NCBI GenBank assembly: GCA_937976325.1
Contig: CALJSD010000141.1
Span: 1 to 38,665, forward strand
Direction of reading: 5' to 3'
Length of the DNA: 38,665 nucleotides
From: an uncultured Carnobacterium sp.
Lineage (GTDB): Bacteria; Bacillota; Bacilli; Lactobacillales; Aerococcaceae
Positions within the stretch are counted from its first letter, which is position 1, and each line of letters opens with the position of its first letter. The position numbers were made by a program, and so were the translations under genes. Positions 32,788-38,665 of this stretch are shown piece by piece. The notes under the pieces were generated by a model that had not been told where the DNA came from, searched no databases, and saw only the letters and a list, made by a program, of their open reading frames with translations.

Positions 32788-33564
32788 TTACTCTTCTCTT
32801 TCTAAAAATGGTGTTACTAATTCCATCCATTCCAACGGAAGATAAGTGGATAAATATCCATGATTATACCCCTTTGCCTCATACAGCATGCAATTATGAT
32901 GCATTTGTTGAAATAGTTTTGCCGATTCCTTCACGCACTTCATTTCTTTTTCTCCATAAATATAGAGGACCTCTGCTGAACTATCTGAAATCGCTGGTTT
33001 CAATTGATAACTGGCCATATAGGTGTTATAAATCGTTATCAATGTTTTCATTGGCAATCTTGGCATATCTTCCAAATAATAATTTTCTAATTCTTCTGGA
33101 TAAGCCATCTTAGGATACATCTTTTTCATGAGTTTTAATTGCATTTTACATGCAGCCTTACTGAACATCAACTTCCCAAAGCATTTTACTAACAAGATAC
33201 TCATTTTCGCTAGTTTAGGTTGTGGTATACATAGACTTCCGTCAATAATGGCTTTGTCAGCTATATGAGCATCTAACGAAAGTAACTCCATAACAATTTG
33301 TCCGCCAAGAGAGACTCCGCCTAAAGCAAATACATGCCCATCACATTGGTCTTTTATATATTCCAAAATCTCTTGTGCAGATTGCTCCGTGGATACATAC
33401 TCCTTTTGGAACTCTTCTCCGTGTCCATCTAAAACTGGTAAAATCACATGATATTTATCTGACAGAAGACGTGCTTGTCTCAAATAATTCCACCACGAAT
33501 TCCCTCCGCCATGAATCAATACAATATGAGGATTATGATTATCTCCAAATTCATGAAATTTCAT
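32788..33564 (-). CDS. Alpha/beta hydrolase
   Basis: A 258-residue hydrolase of the RsbQ/BioH-like fold. The start has the HGGG oxyanion motif (VLIHGGGNSWWNYLRQARLL), the nucleophile elbow is GVSLGG, an Asp-containing strand is VLYIYGEKEMKCVK and the His is in YEAKGYNHGYLS. Substrate unknown. ATG at 33564 behind AGGGAGC. The rplL terminator lies 44 bases upstream, so it has its own promoter in that gap or depends on readthrough. Confidence 0.85.
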   Translation of the reverse strand: MKFHEFGDNHNPHIVLIHGGGNSWWNYLRQARLLSDKYHVILPVLDGHGEEFQKEYVSTEQSAQEILEYIKDQCDGHVFALGGVSLGGQIVMELLSLDAHIADKAIIDGSLCIPQPKLAKMSILLVKCFGKLMFSKAACKMQLKLMKKMYPKMAYPEELENYYLEDMPRLPMKTLITIYNTYMASYQLKPAISDSSAEVLYIYGEKEMKCVKESAKLFQQMHHNCMLYEAKGYNHGYLSTYLPLEWMELVTPFLEREE

Positions 33565-33607
33565 CAAAAAGCTCCCTTTCTACCATCAAATCTCTTCTAT
33601 TCTACAC

Positions 33608-33637
33608 AAAAAAGGCCAGACTGGATAGTCCGACCTT
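33608..33637 (-). terminator. Rho-independent terminator of rplJ-rplL
   Basis: On minus, AAGGTCGGAC and GTCTGGCCTT pair around TATCCA with two non-Watson-Crick positions and are followed by a run of T residues. It is about 20 bases after the rplL stop. Confidence 0.88.
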
Positions 33638-33655
33638 GAAAAGTGTCATTAAAAA

Positions 33656-34024
33656 TTATTTTAATGTTACTGAAGCGCCAACTTCTTCTAATTGAGCTTT
33701 TAATGCTTCAGCTTCTTCTTTAGCTACGCCTTCTTTTAATACGCCAGGAGCGCCATCAACTAATGCTTTAGCTTCTTTTAATCCTAATCCAGTTGCTTCA
33801 CGAACAACTTTGATTACTTTAATTTTTTGGTCTCCAGCAGAAGTTAATTCTACAGTGAAGTCAGATTTTTCTTCTGCAGCTTCACCAGCGCCACCTGCTA
33901 CTACAGCTACAGGAGCTGCTGCTGTTACGCCAAATTCTTCTTCGATAGCTTTTACTAAGTCGTTTAATTCTAATACAGTTGCTTCTTTAATGTCAGCAAT
34001 GATTTGTTCAATGTTTAATGCCAT
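33656..34024 (-). CDS. rplL: 50S ribosomal protein L7/L12
   Basis: A 122-residue L7/L12. N-terminal dimerisation part MALNIEQIIADIKEATVLEL, Ala/Gly-rich hinge (about 40-55) and C-terminal factor-binding domain KIKVIKVVREATGLGLKEAK. It forms the flexible stalk that recruits translation factors. Last gene of the rplJ-rplL operon, 75 bases after rplJ. Confidence 0.98.
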   Translation of the reverse strand: MALNIEQIIADIKEATVLELNDLVKAIEEEFGVTAAAPVAVVAGGAGEAAEEKSDFTVELTSAGDQKIKVIKVVREATGLGLKEAKALVDGAPGVLKEGVAKEEAEALKAQLEEVGASVTLK

Positions 34025-34099
34025 TTTTAATTTCCTCCATTTTTTGGTTGTTTTAATAATTTTTGTTTTGTGTTTTTAAAAGTTAGCTAGCTAGCTTTA

Positions 34100-34603
34100 T
34101 TAAGCTGCTGCGCCATCTTTTTGATCTGCAACGGCTTTGATTGCCAATGCAGTGTTGCGAACTGGTGCTTGTAATACTGATAATAGCATTGAAAGTAACC
34201 CTTCGCGGCTTGGTAATTTTGCAAGAGCTTCGATTTCTTCTTTTGAAGAAACTTTACCCTCAACAACACCTGCTTTGATTTCTAAAGCTTCAACTTTTTT
34301 AGCAAAGTCAGCCAAGACTTTAGCAGGAGCTACTACATCTTCGTTACTGAAAGCTACAGCTGATGGTCCTTTGAAAATGTCATCCATTCCTTCTAAACCA
34401 GCTTCTTTAGCTGCACGTGATAAGATGCTGTTTTTTACAACTGCAAATTGTACACCTGCGTTACGTAATTCTGTACGTAAGTTTGTTGCTTGTTCTACTG
34501 TAATTCCTAAATAATCCACTACTACAACAGATGTTGCGTTTTTGAATTGTTCAGCAACTTCAGAAACTTGTTGCGCTTTTTTAGCAATAATTGCTTCACT
34601 CAT
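34100..34603 (-). CDS. rplJ: 50S ribosomal protein L10
   Basis: A 167-residue L10: KKAQQVSEVAEQFKNATSVV, DYLGITVEQATNLRTELRNA, FKGPSAVAFSNEDVVAPAKV and the C-terminal helix that anchors L12 dimers. Start ATG at 34603 is behind AGGAGG. It is preceded by an L10 leader with a terminator-like hairpin, so the L10(L12)4 complex should control its own synthesis. The upstream lplA lies on the same strand. Confidence 0.98.
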   Translation of the reverse strand: MSEAIIAKKAQQVSEVAEQFKNATSVVVVDYLGITVEQATNLRTELRNAGVQFAVVKNSILSRAAKEAGLEGMDDIFKGPSAVAFSNEDVVAPAKVLADFAKKVEALEIKAGVVEGKVSSKEEIEALAKLPSREGLLSMLLSVLQAPVRNTALAIKAVADQKDGAAA

Positions 34604-34639
34604 CTTCGTGTTTCACCTCCTGAATTTTAGGTAGGGCAT

Positions 34640-34746
34640 AAAAAAATCTCTATGCCCACAAAGACATAGAGAAATAAGATCAACTTGTTCTCCCTCGGTA
34701 GGATATTAAGGCTACGCCTCCTACTGTCTTCGGTCGCATTCAACTA
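34640..34746 (-). ncRNA. L10 leader RNA with attenuator hairpin
   Basis: On minus, the conserved core GAAGACAGTAGGAGGC ... CTTAATATCCTACCGAGG (34694-34732) matches the L10 leader, where L10(L12)4 binds. It is followed by hairpin CTCTATG-N10-CATAGAG and seven T residues (34640-34672), which can serve as transcription attenuator when the leader is bound. Confidence 0.92.
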
Positions 34747-34752
34747 GGAAAT

Positions 34753-34781
34753 AGTTTACAGGAACAAAAAGTCCTTGTCAA
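34753..34781 (-). promoter_or_regulatory. Promoter of rplJ-rplL
   Basis: TTGACA (34776-34781) and TAAACT (34753-34758) on minus, separated by 17 bases, about 7 bases before the L10 leader. Confidence 0.85.
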
Positions 34782-34812
34782 CTATTTTTTTGCAATTTTG
34801 AATATTTTTTAC

Positions 34813-35835
34813 TTACTCTCCTAAAATGAGTTTTGTAAGTTCTTCAGAAGTTACAGCTCCAAAATATTCTGATAACTCAAATGTGTCTAATACAGCATTA
34901 ATATCTTCTTTGACCATACGAACACCTATTAATTGAGTTTCTACATCTTGAATTTCACGTTTAGAGAAGAAATCACCACGAATACTACATTTTGTAATTC
35001 TTCCTTGTTCCACTTCTAAGTATACTTGAATCGTTCCTGCCGCAAATCTTCCATCACGGTAGTCGCTATATTGTGGAGATTCTCCATAATTCCAATCCCA
35101 ATTTTTATACTTTTTAGTTGTCAATTCATCAATAGCTTTCCAATCTTCTTCCGTTAACACATAACGTTTCGCTTCATCTATTGAATCAATTCCTAACAAC
35201 TTGCAAGTCATTAAGTTTTTAAATTCATCAATGGTAATTCCTTGATATTCTGGTGCTAAATTTGGACGAATCGAACCCACTCTAGCTCTTGTTGATTGAA
35301 TCCCTTTTGATTGTAATTTCTTTTTATTTGGATTCAAAACTTTTTCCATTGCATCATAATCAACATCTAATAGTAAAGAATAACCTCCATAAACACGACC
35401 ATTACTAATCGTCATTGCAGCTCCAGAAACTTTCTTCCCATCAATCGTTAAGTCATTTCTACCAGTTTGTTCCACTCCAGTTGCCCCTAACTCATGCAGC
35501 GCTTGAATCGCCGGAGCATATGTTCTCTTGAAATCTCCAAACACTCCATTATCTTGAATTAAATAACAAATATTAACAGCACCTGAATCTACATATACGG
35601 CACCACCACCAGTATCTCTTCTAACTACTTGAATATTATGTTCTTTTAAATATTGTTCATTCACTTCTGCAACTGTATTTTGGAATTTACCTATTTCTAC
35701 TTTTGGATCACAGTAATAAGGGAATAAAATATCATCATCTAAAAATACATTTTGTTGTACATATACTTGCATCGCAAGAGCTACTGCTCCATCTGTAACA
35801 TACTTTCCATTTCTAATTGGTTCAATCAAATACAT
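34813..35835 (-). CDS. Lipoate-protein ligase (LplA2-like)
   Basis: A 340-residue ligase. The lipoyl-AMP site is seen in VRRDTGGGAVYVDSGAVNIC and GRNDLTIDGKKVSGAAMTIS, and a C-terminal accessory domain follows (about 250-340, including YSDYRDGRFAAGTIQVYLEV). It joins lipoate to a lysine of a carrier protein. It overlaps the SirTM gene by 14 bases, so it is the last gene of the GcvH-L/macrodomain/SirTM/LplA operon. In Staphylococcus and Streptococcus the equivalent LplA2 lipoylates GcvH-L, and this lipoylation is needed before SirTM can ADP-ribosylate it. Here the same role is inferred from context. Confidence 0.93.
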   Translation of the reverse strand: MYLIEPIRNGKYVTDGAVALAMQVYVQQNVFLDDDILFPYYCDPKVEIGKFQNTVAEVNEQYLKEHNIQVVRRDTGGGAVYVDSGAVNICYLIQDNGVFGDFKRTYAPAIQALHELGATGVEQTGRNDLTIDGKKVSGAAMTISNGRVYGGYSLLLDVDYDAMEKVLNPNKKKLQSKGIQSTRARVGSIRPNLAPEYQGITIDEFKNLMTCKLLGIDSIDEAKRYVLTEEDWKAIDELTTKKYKNWDWNYGESPQYSDYRDGRFAAGTIQVYLEVEQGRITKCSIRGDFFSKREIQDVETQLIGVRMVKEDINAVLDTFELSEYFGAVTSEELTKLILGE

Positions 35836-36721
35836 AAAGCTTTCCTTCTTCCTTCAATAATTGATGTGTTTCGTGTATTAATGTTGCAATATTTTCTGAT
35901 AATAATAGAGTGCGATTTCGAATTACTTGAGGCACTCTATAATGTTTATGGTTCATACTCACATAAACAGCATTTGGATTTTCTGTAACTTTCTTTTGGA
36001 ATGGTATTTTAATAAATTGTGGTGTTGTAAATCCAATTCCAATTTCTAAATAGACTACTTTTCCTGTCTCATATTGTTTTAAAAAAGCATCATAACGAGC
36101 TTTTTGTTCAAAGAAATCTGCAGATTCTACCATCCCTTTTTCAGCATTACGCTTATTAATCTCTAATGGTGCACCACATTCTGGACAAAACGGAATTAAT
36201 TCATACGGGACTTTCATATCTTTTTGCCTTGCAATCATTTCCCGAATTAGCTCATCTTTTCGATAAGTTTGCGGATGACAATGTTGGCTACATTGTAATA
36301 GTCCGTATTCTCCTTGAATATGAAATACTTTCTCCATATCAAATCCAGCTACTTCAAAGGCATTATCAGCATTCGTAGTAATAATATGATACGGTTTTGT
36401 TTCAAGCATTTCTTTCAACTCTACATAAGCTGCTCCTACTGGTTGATCTAAGTAATTCAGTGCAATAAAGCGACTTTGAAAAGACCAGTACTCTTCCCAA
36501 CTGGCAAATTGAAATAAACTTGCTTGTAACATATCTAATAATTGATACTTTTCAATAAAATCTGGAAAAGCTGATTCAAAACGTTCCCCAATATAAGTAA
36601 ATCCATCCGCAGCAGACATTCCTGCTCCAATCCCTACAACAATACCATCTGCTTCTTCAAACAAACTTTTTAATTGTTGCGCCTGATTTTCCATCTTTTG
36701 TATCGGTGTAATCCACTCCAC
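35822..36721 (-). CDS. SirTM, class M sirtuin ADP-ribosyltransferase
   Basis: A 299-residue sirtuin of macrodomain-linked class M. The NAD site is VVGIGAGMSAADGFTYIGER and TTNADNAFE; a zinc ribbon is suggested by CSQHC (about residue 150) and CPEC (about 190). The position that carries the catalytic His in deacetylase sirtuins reads FHIQGEYG, so it is Gln. Class M sirtuins have this change and transfer ADP-ribose rather than remove acetyl groups. Start GTG at 36721 behind GGGAGGGG. It is adjacent to a macrodomain gene (19 bases) and lplA (overlap). Target is expected to be the lipoylated GcvH-L. Confidence 0.93.
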   Translation of the reverse strand: MEWITPIQKMENQAQQLKSLFEEADGIVVGIGAGMSAADGFTYIGERFESAFPDFIEKYQLLDMLQASLFQFASWEEYWSFQSRFIALNYLDQPVGAAYVELKEMLETKPYHIITTNADNAFEVAGFDMEKVFHIQGEYGLLQCSQHCHPQTYRKDELIREMIARQKDMKVPYELIPFCPECGAPLEINKRNAEKGMVESADFFEQKARYDAFLKQYETGKVVYLEIGIGFTTPQFIKIPFQKKVTENPNAVYVSMNHKHYRVPQVIRNRTLLLSENIATLIHETHQLLKEEGKLYVFD

Positions 36722-36739
36722 TACTTCCCCTCCCTTCTA

Positions 36740-37531
36740 TCATAATTGTAATAATTTTTCATAGGTCATTTGTTCTTCATTTGTATACGTTGATAAAATC
36801 AACGTTTCTGGGAAGACATGTTGCTTAGCCCAGCCTTTTACAACTGAAACTGCAATTTGTGCAGCATCTTCTATCGGAAAACCAAATTGACCCGTTGAAA
36901 TCCCACAAAAAGCAATACTTTCTAACTTCATTTCTTCTGCTTTCTTTAAGCAACTCATATAACATTTCTCTAATAATTGTTTCCGAATAGGCGTAACGGA
37001 CTTTCCAGGGGGAACAAAAGGCCCCACTGTATGAAAAACATACTTACACGGCAAATGAAAACTTGGTGTCACCTTCACAGTTCCCACCGGTTCTTTTTTC
37101 TTCTGAGCAAGTTGAATTTGATGACAACATTCTCTTAACTTAACCCCTGCAAACGTATGAATTGCATTATCAATACAACGATGATTTGGAATAAAGCATC
37201 CTAATAAATCACTATTCGCCGCATTTACAATTGCATCCACTTCTAAATGACATAAGTCCCCATGATATAATTTTACTCTCTCTTCATTGGTATCTTGGCA
37301 ACTTTCCAATCCAACAATTATCCCCGTATGGTATTGCTTTAAATAAGCCTCTTCCAATTCTAAATAACGGATATCCGCTTGACTAGCAGGTCGAATATTG
37401 ACCAACCCACGCCAAATTTCTTCTAATTCTTTTTCTAATTTCCCAGAGAAATCTGGAATAACTTCGCCTTTTTCCTCCATCAAAAAAGCAATCATTTGCT
37501 GTAATCGATGAATTTGCGTGTTTTTATTCAT
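36740..37531 (-). CDS. Macrodomain protein, probable ADP-ribosyl hydrolase
   Basis: A 263-residue protein. About 85 N-terminal residues lead to a macrodomain: LYHGDLCHLEVDAIVNAANS, LLGCFIPNHRCIDNAIHTFA, VGTVKVTPSFHLPCKYVFHT and FCGISTGQFGFPIEDAAQIA. This is the SirTM-linked type, where the catalytic loop carries Cys and His residues that can bind zinc. It should remove ADP-ribose put on GcvH-L by SirTM. ATG at 37531 overlaps the gcvH-L stop by 8 bases. Confidence 0.93.
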   Translation of the reverse strand: MNKNTQIHRLQQMIAFLMEEKGEVIPDFSGKLEKELEEIWRGLVNIRPASQADIRYLELEEAYLKQYHTGIIVGLESCQDTNEERVKLYHGDLCHLEVDAIVNAANSDLLGCFIPNHRCIDNAIHTFAGVKLRECCHQIQLAQKKKEPVGTVKVTPSFHLPCKYVFHTVGPFVPPGKSVTPIRKQLLEKCYMSCLKKAEEMKLESIAFCGISTGQFGFPIEDAAQIAVSVVKGWAKQHVFPETLILSTYTNEEQMTYEKLLQL

Positions 37532-37856
37532 CTTCTAATGCCATAAATTGCGCTTCATCAACATCTGTTAATACAACTAACCAATGTTCTTCTGGTTTTT
37601 CAGAGTTTAATAATGTTGGTTCATCTACTGCAGCTTTATTATATTCCACTACTTTTCCTCCAATTGGAGTCACAATAGACATCACTGTTTTTGAAGCTTC
37701 AATACTAACAATTTCTTCTTCAGCTTCTAACACTTCATCTTGGCTAAATTGAACAAAACCAATTGTACCCACATCATCTTGTAATTCTGGTGTCATACGA
37801 ATCGTATAACGGTCTCCTTCTTTATCAATCCATAAAAAATTTGCAAATTTTCTCAT
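37524..37856 (-). CDS. GcvH-L, lipoyl carrier protein
   Basis: A 110-residue H-protein-like lipoyl domain. The lipoylated Lys is K56 in the hairpin SIEASKTVMSI. The Asp pair at 27-28 (ELQDDVG) aligns with the region where Asp ADP-ribosylation was reported for related proteins (from memory, position 27). No glycine-cleavage genes are near, so this is the GcvH-like version of the stress operon. It lies 14 bases after the LLM gene and overlaps the macrodomain gene by 8 bases. Confidence 0.93.
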   Translation of the reverse strand: MRKFANFLWIDKEGDRYTIRMTPELQDDVGTIGFVQFSQDEVLEAEEEIVSIEASKTVMSIVTPIGGKVVEYNKAAVDEPTLLNSEKPEEHWLVVLTDVDEAQFMALEDE

Positions 37857-37870
37857 TTTATTCGTCCTTT

Positions 37871-38242
37871 CTACTGATACATTTGTGCGAATAATTCTAA
37901 CGCACGTTTCCGATTTTCAAATCCTCCAACTAGTGGAATCATTAATAATTCATCCGGATTACAAACTTGGCACAATTCATCTATTTGAGCTTTTACTGCC
38001 TGAGAATCTCCAACAATTAACCGTTGACGATTGTCTTCGATTGTTTTTCTTTCCGTTGAAGTTACTTCTCTTGTTTCTACATCTTTTTTAGTCGGGAATG
38101 TTTCAAATTCGCTAAAATCTTGTTTTCCTAACATCCATAAATCTAATGCTTGAGCTATCTCTTCTGCTTTTTCTTCATTATCTGCCCCTGTAACGGTAGT
38201 TACTTCAAGTTGGAAACAGTCTACTATAGTCTGTGCTTCTTT
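37871..38242 (-). pseudogene. Luciferase-like (LLM) flavin oxidoreductase, 5' part missing
   Basis: About 123 residues of an open frame match the C-terminal third of LLM-class oxidoreductases (typical full length about 330). TVTGADNEEKAEEIAQALDL is the familiar segment after the barrel, and GDSQAVKAQIDELCQVCNPD is the typical NP-rich turn, followed by ELLMIPLVGGFENRKRALEL at the end. Upstream the frame meets a TGA at 38243-38245, and residues upstream of about 38215 no longer look like the family. The first ATG in frame (38134) lies inside the C-terminal part. LLM genes are the usual first member of the SirTM operon, so this is the right gene but it is cut off. Confidence 0.7.
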
Positions 38243-38665
38243 TCATCGACTATTGGCTACAATCGGTGAACTTTTAAAGTATGCACGAACATCCCAATTG
38301 TCGAATATAAATAATTTGTATAGTGTTCTGAAAAGTGCTGGGATTAGAAGGACGTATGCAATGCCTTTGTTGGGACGTTTAGGAGCTGAATTTAATTCCA
38401 ATCCCCAAGACATACTAGATAATGACGATGAGCAATATTCTGTTGAATTTGAGGATAAGGATAAAGCGTTTTTAGAAGTTTTGCTGAACTGGGTTAATAA
38501 TGTGCCTAATGAGATGTATTTTTCCCCACATTTAGTAGGGCGAATTTTGTCTCGTTTGCAGCGTGGTATAGCTTTAATCAGTCGTGATTCTAGGATAGGT
38601 AATCTTGGTGACTATATGCACCGTTGTATCATTTTGTTTCTAAATGCTGTTCTAGTTGAGACTTG
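38241..38665 (+). CDS. Partial open frame of unknown function, cut at both ends
   Basis: An open frame of 141 codons runs to the right edge on plus, with codons in register from 38241. It reads LLATIGELLKYARTSQLSNI, then SVLKSAGIRRTYAMPLLGRL, then MYFSPHLVGRILSRLQRGIA. It is rich in Leu and helix-forming residues with no recognised motif or membrane segment. No start codon or ribosome site precedes it; the frame stays open into the antisense of the LLM gene but that part does not look coding. I do not recognise the family. The size and absence of a start suggest an internal piece of a larger protein, joined here by a rearrangement or an assembly break. Confidence 0.5.

Noticed and set aside
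27524..33564. A new metabolic island made of the MurNAc genes plus the two hydrolases
   Set aside because: A bidirectional terminator separates murR from the esterase, so there is no evidence of a shared operon.
34137..34514. 125-codon open frame on plus, antisense to rplJ
   Set aside because: A shadow of the highly biased rplJ codons, without start signals.

Overview
The window looks like chromosomal DNA of a low-GC Gram-positive lactic acid bacterium (Lactobacillales). The block pcrA-ligA-camS-gatCAB, the delta subunit of RNA polymerase, the L10 leader, the RpiR-controlled MurNAc genes and strong GGAGG ribosome sites all fit. Several proteins remind me of Carnobacteriaceae such as Granulicatella, but that is an impression, not a measurement. 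Nearly all genes lie on the minus strand. Only the FUSC-type gene near 14.9 kb, murR near 31 kb and an open frame cut by the right edge are on plus.

Layout, left to right: an MSCRAMM-like surface adhesin cut by the left edge, translationally coupled to a GtrA-type membrane protein (1-1841); rpoE and a DUF1934 gene (1964-3075); a 189-bp structured intergenic element (copy A, 3198-3386); the block gatB, gatA, gatC, camS, ligA, pcrA, a degenerate PurK-like ATP-grasp gene and a membrane-anchored glucosaminidase (3407-14059); an HTH gene with its own palindromic promoter, divergent from an FUSC-like transporter (14166-15345); a YtrA-like GntR/ABC operon with two operators (15397-18552); an OatA-like acyltransferase (18618-20498); a flavin operon, apbE plus two NAD(P)H:FMN-reductase-like genes (20692-23546); a TMEM175-like channel; a 547-bp gene-free stretch with a 107-bp tandem repeat and a second structured element (copy B, 24656-24846); yjdM/phnA and the tRNA-hydroxylation pair trhP1-trhP2 (24860-27394); the MurNAc salvage cluster mupG-murP-murQ with divergent murR (27524-31824); two alpha/beta hydrolases; rplJ-rplL with an L10 leader; and the SirTM/macrodomain/GcvH-L/LplA lipoylation and ADP-ribosylation operon (34813-38242), whose first gene is cut off at an abrupt junction near 38.24 kb.

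Three things stand out. (1) The first reductase of the flavin operon ends in three tandem DATSGAS motifs, which match the ApbE flavinylation signal, and ApbE is encoded two genes upstream. This suggests a cytosolic reductase carrying several covalent FMNs on a flexible tail. (2) Elements A and B have almost the same length and the same folded architecture. Their stem sequences differ at most positions but stay paired, and their joining segments are conserved. This is the signature of an uncharacterised structured RNA or folding DNA element. (3) The sequence breaks inside the luciferase-like gene near the right edge and joins an unrelated open frame. That is either a real rearrangement or an assembly join.
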